Assembly: GCA_030340625.1 (NCBI GenBank)
Contig: JAOPHQ010005759.1
Span: 28,264-92,263 of the forward strand
Length of the DNA stretch: 64,000 nt
Direction: 5' to 3'
From: Merluccius polli
Taxonomy: Eukaryota; Chordata; Actinopteri; Gadiformes; Merlucciidae
Part shown: piece after piece, positions 59,368-64,000 of the stretch
Layout of the letters: every line of letters starts with the position of its first letter
Numbering within the stretch: the first letter of the stretch is position 1
The notes under the pieces: model-generated
Databases searched by the model: none
The model's input: the letters and a program-made list of their open reading frames with translations, nothing else
Told to the model about the DNA's origin: nothing
Position numbers and translations under genes: made by a program

Positions 59368-61396
59368 GCGTTTATCAAGCTACACAGGAAAACAACAGCT
59401 TTATGATGGCGGCGGTGAACGGGAACTGCTTCTGGTAAGATTCGCCGTTTTGAATCTCAAATACAGGTCCACGGTGGTGTGTTAAAACCCACGCGCGCGC
59501 ACACACACACACATTTTTAATTAATTAATACATTTTTTTTTTATTATTATTTTTTTTTTATTAATTTTTTAAATTAATTAATTATTTGTTTTTTTTCATT
59601 TTTTTTTACGTTTATCAAGTTTTTTTTGTTTTTTTTTTGCGTTTATCAAGCTACACAGGAAAACAACAGCTTTATGATGGCGGCGGTGAACGGGAACTGC
59701 TTCTGGTAAGATTCGCCGTTTTGAATCTCAAATACAGGTCCACGGTGGTGTGTTAAAACCCACGCGCGCGCACACACACACACATTTTTAATTAATTAAT
59801 AAAAAAAAAATTTAATTTTTTTTTTTTTAATTAATTTTTTTAATTAATTAATTATTTTTTTTTTTCATTTTTTTTGCGTTTATCAAGTTTTTTTTTTTTT
59901 TTTTTTTTTTTTTGCGTTTATCAAGCTACACAGGAAAACAACAGCTTTATGATGGCGGCGGTGAACGGGAACTGCTTCTGGTAAGATTCGCCGTTTTGTA
60001 TGTGCAGACAACATGGAAGATCATTACTGCCCTCTCGCTTAACTCTACTCTGCCTGCAACCCTTTTCATCATTTTTTTTCTAACTTTGTTTCCCACATAA
60101 TGAGGTTGAAAGGGCATAGGTTACTGTATGAATAAGTACTTCAAAAAGGAACGTGTGTTGTAGGTGTGCTCCTTGTATATAATATCATAATGTTACTACA
60201 TAATGTACACACTCCCGTGGCACTTTCAAAATTTCCCCGAGGGAATTTTCTAGTTATTATTATTCCTCTTCCGTACGTATTTCGATTCGCTACTAGTCCT
60301 ACAACTCGAAGAGTTGTAGGACAAATTATACATCAAAATGTGCGTCTTCTTCGGGATCGGTGTGCTATTGATTTTCTAAGAATAATACGAATTTTTCGCG
60401 ACGTAAGTCGCGAAAAATACCGGAAAATTTCCCATAGAGAATGAATGGGAGGGGGGAAAAAAACAAAGACTTTTCGTACTGTCTGCTGCTCCGGCATACT
60501 TTCACCTAGAAACTCAATTTAAACTTTAAACAGTAGACACAAGTCTTGTGTATTTGGTGTACTATTCCACGTTTTGATACGTCATATCGTTTTTAATCAA
60601 TCACTGATCAATGACCATGATCATTTTGGGAGAAATTATGAGATTATAATGGGTGTGTATTGCGAGGAATTTTCCCGCCTTTTCTCGCCAGAGTGCAGGT
60701 TAGAGTGGGAGAGAGCCCAAAATTAATCCAGATTTTGTCTCTTTCCACGCTGCTCCTGGCCACAGTTTACACTTCACAGACATGATTTTTTCCAGTTTTG
60801 TAGACATACTTGTTCTGTCTCTCACAATGTGCTCAAAACATCAGAGAGACTTACAGAATTTGAATTAGCAGCCTCTAAGTGCGGCCAGTCTGTCTCTTCT
60901 CCTCATTGACTCCAATACAAATATTTTCAAATATTTTCAGAGAGAAGCAGAACGGACCCCTGTTTTAAACTTGCAAGTGTGTCTTGCAAGTGTAAGCTAC
61001 ACAGACATATTATATATCAAACTGTTCGCCTGAATCCCGGGATTCCTACGGTGTAAATATCTAAGCTGTGACATGTATACTTTTTGAGTTAGACCGTTTG
61101 AAGCCAGCCCTGCTTTCCTCATAGAGAATAGTGGCAGTTTGGAGAGAAGCAGAGTGAGGGACAAAGTGGCAGTTGGCAATCAATACACACGCGCGCCGCC
61201 CCCTCCCCCGGCTCAATGTTTCTGTGTGCCTCAGTCTGGGGGCTATCGCGCGCAGGTGTTTCCACTTGATCTAATTAAGGTTGGTTAGTCAGTGGCCCGA
61301 GGCTGTTGTCAGGCAAACTCTACAGATATCCGTCGTCTGATTGGACGGCGGATACAAGGACTCCTATTGGTCAACGCCGATCTGCTCTTCCGCGTT

Positions 61397-61435
<39 letters not shown>

Positions 61436-61497
61436 AATTATTTTTTGTAAAAAGTTTTTTTTTTTTTTTTTTTTTTTTTTAATGTATTTATTTAAAA

Positions 61498-61529
<32 letters not shown>

Positions 61530-63271
61530 GCGTTTATCAAGCTACACAGGAAAACAACATCTTTATGATGGCGGCGGTGAACGGGAACTGCTTCTGGTAA
61601 GATTCGCCGTTTTGAATCTCAAATACAGGTCCACGGTGGTGTGTTAAAACCCACGCGCGCGCACACACACACACACACACATTTTTAATTAATTAATAAA
61701 AAAAAAATTTTAATTATTTTTTTTTAATTAATTTTTTTAATTAATTAATTATTAATTTTTTTTATTTTTTTTGCGTTTATCAAGTTTTTTTTTTTTTTTT
61801 TTTTTTTTTGCGTTTATCAAGCTACACAGGAAAACAACAGCTTTATGATGGCGGCGGTGAACGGGAACTGCTTCTGGTAAGATTCGCCGTTTTGTATGTG
61901 CAGACAACATGGAAGATCATTACTGCCCTCTCGCTTAACTCTACTCTGCCTGCAACCCTTTTCATCATTTTTTTTCTAACTTTGTTTCCCACATAATGAG
62001 GTTGAAAGGGCATAGGTTACTGTATGAATAAGTACTTCAAAAAGGAACGTGTGTTGTAGGTGTGCTCCTTGTATATAATATCATAATGTTACTACATAAT
62101 GTACACACTCCCGTGGCACTTTCAAAATTTCCCCGAGGGAATTTTCTAGTTATTATTATTCCTCTTCCGGACGCTTTTCGATTCGCTACTAGTCCTACAA
62201 CTCGAAGAGTTGTAGGACAAATTATACATCAAAATGTGCGTCTTCTTCGGGATCGGTGTGCTATTGATTTTCTAAGAATAATACGAATTTTTCGCGACGT
62301 GAGTCGCGAAAAATACCCGAAAATTTCCCATAGAGAATGAATGGGAGGGGGGAAAAAAACAAAGACATTTCGTACTGTCCGCTGCTCCGGCATACTTTCA
62401 CCTAGAAACTCAATTTAAACTTTAAACAGTAGACACAAGTCTTGTGTATTTGGTGTACTATTCCACGTTTTGATACGTCATATCGTTTTTAATCAATCAC
62501 TGATCAATGACCATGATCATTTTGGGAGAAATTATGAGATTATAATGGGTGTGTATTGCGAGGAATTTTCCCGCCTTTTCCCCCCAGAGTCAGATTAGAG
62601 TGGGAGAGAGCCCAAAATTAATCCAGATTTTGTCTCTTTCCACGCTGCTCCTGGCCACAGTTTACACTTTACACACATGATTTTTTCCAGTTTTGTAGAC
62701 ATACTTGTTCTGTCTCTCACAATGTGCTCAAAAAATCAGAGAGACTTACAGAATTTGAATTAGCAGCCTCTAAGTGCGGCCAGTCTGTCTCTTCTCCTCA
62801 TTGACTCCAATACAAATATTTTCAAATATTTTCAGAGAGAAGCAGAACGGACCCCTGTTTTAAACTTGCAAGTGTGTCCACAATATTTACTCTAGAAACA
62901 CTTTCGAAACACCAAATCGTTCAGTAAGTCCTTCCAGTGATGATGGTCTTGTTTTTTTTCTGATACGTGCTACCGTTTTGTCAGAATAAGCCCAAATGTG
63001 AGACCAGTGCAGAGGCAAAAAAGCACTATTTTTCTCAATGTTTCTGTGTGCCTCAGTCTGGGGGCTATCGCGCGCAGGTGTTTCCACTTGATCTAATTAA
63101 GGTTGGTTAGTCAGTGGCCCGAGGCTGTTGTCAGGCAAACTCTACAGATATCCGTCGTCTGATTGGACGGCGGATACAAGGACTCCTATTGGTCAACGCC
63201 GATCTGCTCTTCCGCGTTTATAATTTTTTTTTATTTATTTTTTTTTTTTTAATTAATTATGTTTTGTAAAA

Positions 63272-63307
<36 letters not shown>

Positions 63308-63319
63308 ATTTATTTAAAA

Positions 63320-63355
<36 letters not shown>

Positions 63356-64000
63356 GTTTATCAAGCTACACAGGAAAACAACATCTTTATGATGGCGGCG
63401 GTGAACGGGAACTGCTTCTGGTAAGATTCGCCGTTTTGAATCTCAAATACAGGTCCACGGTGGTGTGTTAAAACCCACGCGCGCGCACACACACACGCAC
63501 ATTTTTAATTAATTAATAAAAAAAAAAATTTAATTATTTTTTTTTAAATTAATTTTTTTAATTAATTAATTATTTTTTTTTTTTTTTTTTTTTGCGTTTA
63601 TCAAGTTTTTTTTTTTTTTTTGCGTTTATCAAGCTACACAGGAAAACAACAGCTTTATGATGGCGGCGGTGAACGGGAACTGCTTCTGGTAAGATTCGCC
63701 GTTTTGAATCTCAAATACAGGTCCACGGTGGTGTGTTAAAACCCACGCGCGCGCACACACACACACACACACATTTTTAATTAATTAATTAATTTTTTTT
63801 TTTTATTATTATTTTTTTAAAATTAATTAATAATTATTATTATTATTTTTTTTTTGCGTTTATCAAGTTTTTTTTTATTTTTTTTTTTTTTTTTGCGTTT
63901 ATCAAGCTACACAGGAAAACAACAGCTTTATGATGGCGGCGGTGAACGGGAACTGCTTCTGGTAAGATTCGCCGTTTTGTATGTGCAGACAACATGGAAG

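Larger units (their letters stand above)
51431..64000. repeat. Irregular large-unit satellite array
   Basis: The anchor GCAGACAACATGGAAG recurs at 51431, 54444, 57078, 60004, 61900 and 63985, giving spacings of 3013, 2634, 2926, 1896 and 2085 bp. Each unit carries, in order: a segment with CTCCTTGTATATAATATCAT, an optional hairpin block, CCCATAGAGAATGAATGGG, a segment with CCACGCTGCTCCTGGCCACA, a promoter-like segment with two ATTGG boxes, then one to four exon-like modules separated by poly-T and A/T-rich tracts. The array continues beyond the window. The first unit (51431-54443) is the most diverged. Confidence 0.9.

Overview
The window reads as a teleost fish genome segment made almost wholly of mobile DNA. 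Grounds: spliced GT-AG genes, fish-type (CA)n microsatellites, KDZ/Zisupton, Mutator-like (MULE), hAT, PIF/Harbinger and sushi-type Gypsy elements, and endogenous retrovirus fragments. I cannot name the species. No tRNA, rRNA or CRISPR array was recognised.

0-20 kb: An 18-exon KDZ transposase gene (1521-7481, +) keeps all its splice sites but carries two frame breaks; a minisatellite follows its stop codon. Next comes a complete 7.24-kb MULE (8730-15968) with terminal inverted repeats of 125-135 bp, a perfect 9-bp target duplication and a 9-exon DDE/SWIM transposase gene on the minus strand that is one base short of open. Two small inverted-repeat transposons follow (16173-16800 with an 8-bp duplication; 16846-17400 without one). 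An intact 7-exon, 317-residue gene on the minus strand (19196-17574) follows; it belongs to a ubiquitin-fold/SAMD3-like teleost family.

20-32.6 kb: Nested debris. This holds two hAT elements with 8-bp duplications (19914-20257; 20710-22258, the latter with a small hairpin element inside), a retroviral remnant ending in an LTR (26513-27072, +), a second KDZ exon fragment, a decayed Harbinger transposase, minus-strand retroviral protease/RNase H/integrase pieces split by another hAT derivative (29425-30113), and an envelope-like remnant.

32.6-46 kb: A very young sushi-type Gypsy element (34143-39657) has apparently identical LTRs, a 5-bp duplication, an 11-nt self-priming site, gag, and a pol broken by one frameshift. 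A second retroviral LTR, in opposite orientation to the first, lies at 40166-40614. A decayed gene for a large PIN/FEN1-like nuclease protein (about 41700-44190) lies between inverted repeats of about 190 bp; this is the best candidate for an undescribed mobile system.

46-64 kb: Remnants of a second SAMD3-like gene and an adjacent C2H2 zinc-finger gene (49883-47029, -). From about 51.4 kb to the end there is an irregular satellite with 1.9-3.0-kb units. It contains 14 copies of a 5'-exon-like module (ATGGCGGCGG, then a GTAAG donor) downstream of two ATTGG boxes, plus several near-perfect hairpins.

The genes do not form a pathway. They are independent elements nested in each other, with gene A (19196-17574) the only intact multi-exon gene. 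Several otherwise good reading frames are broken by single-base indels beside short homopolymers, which leaves open whether these are mutations or assembly errors.
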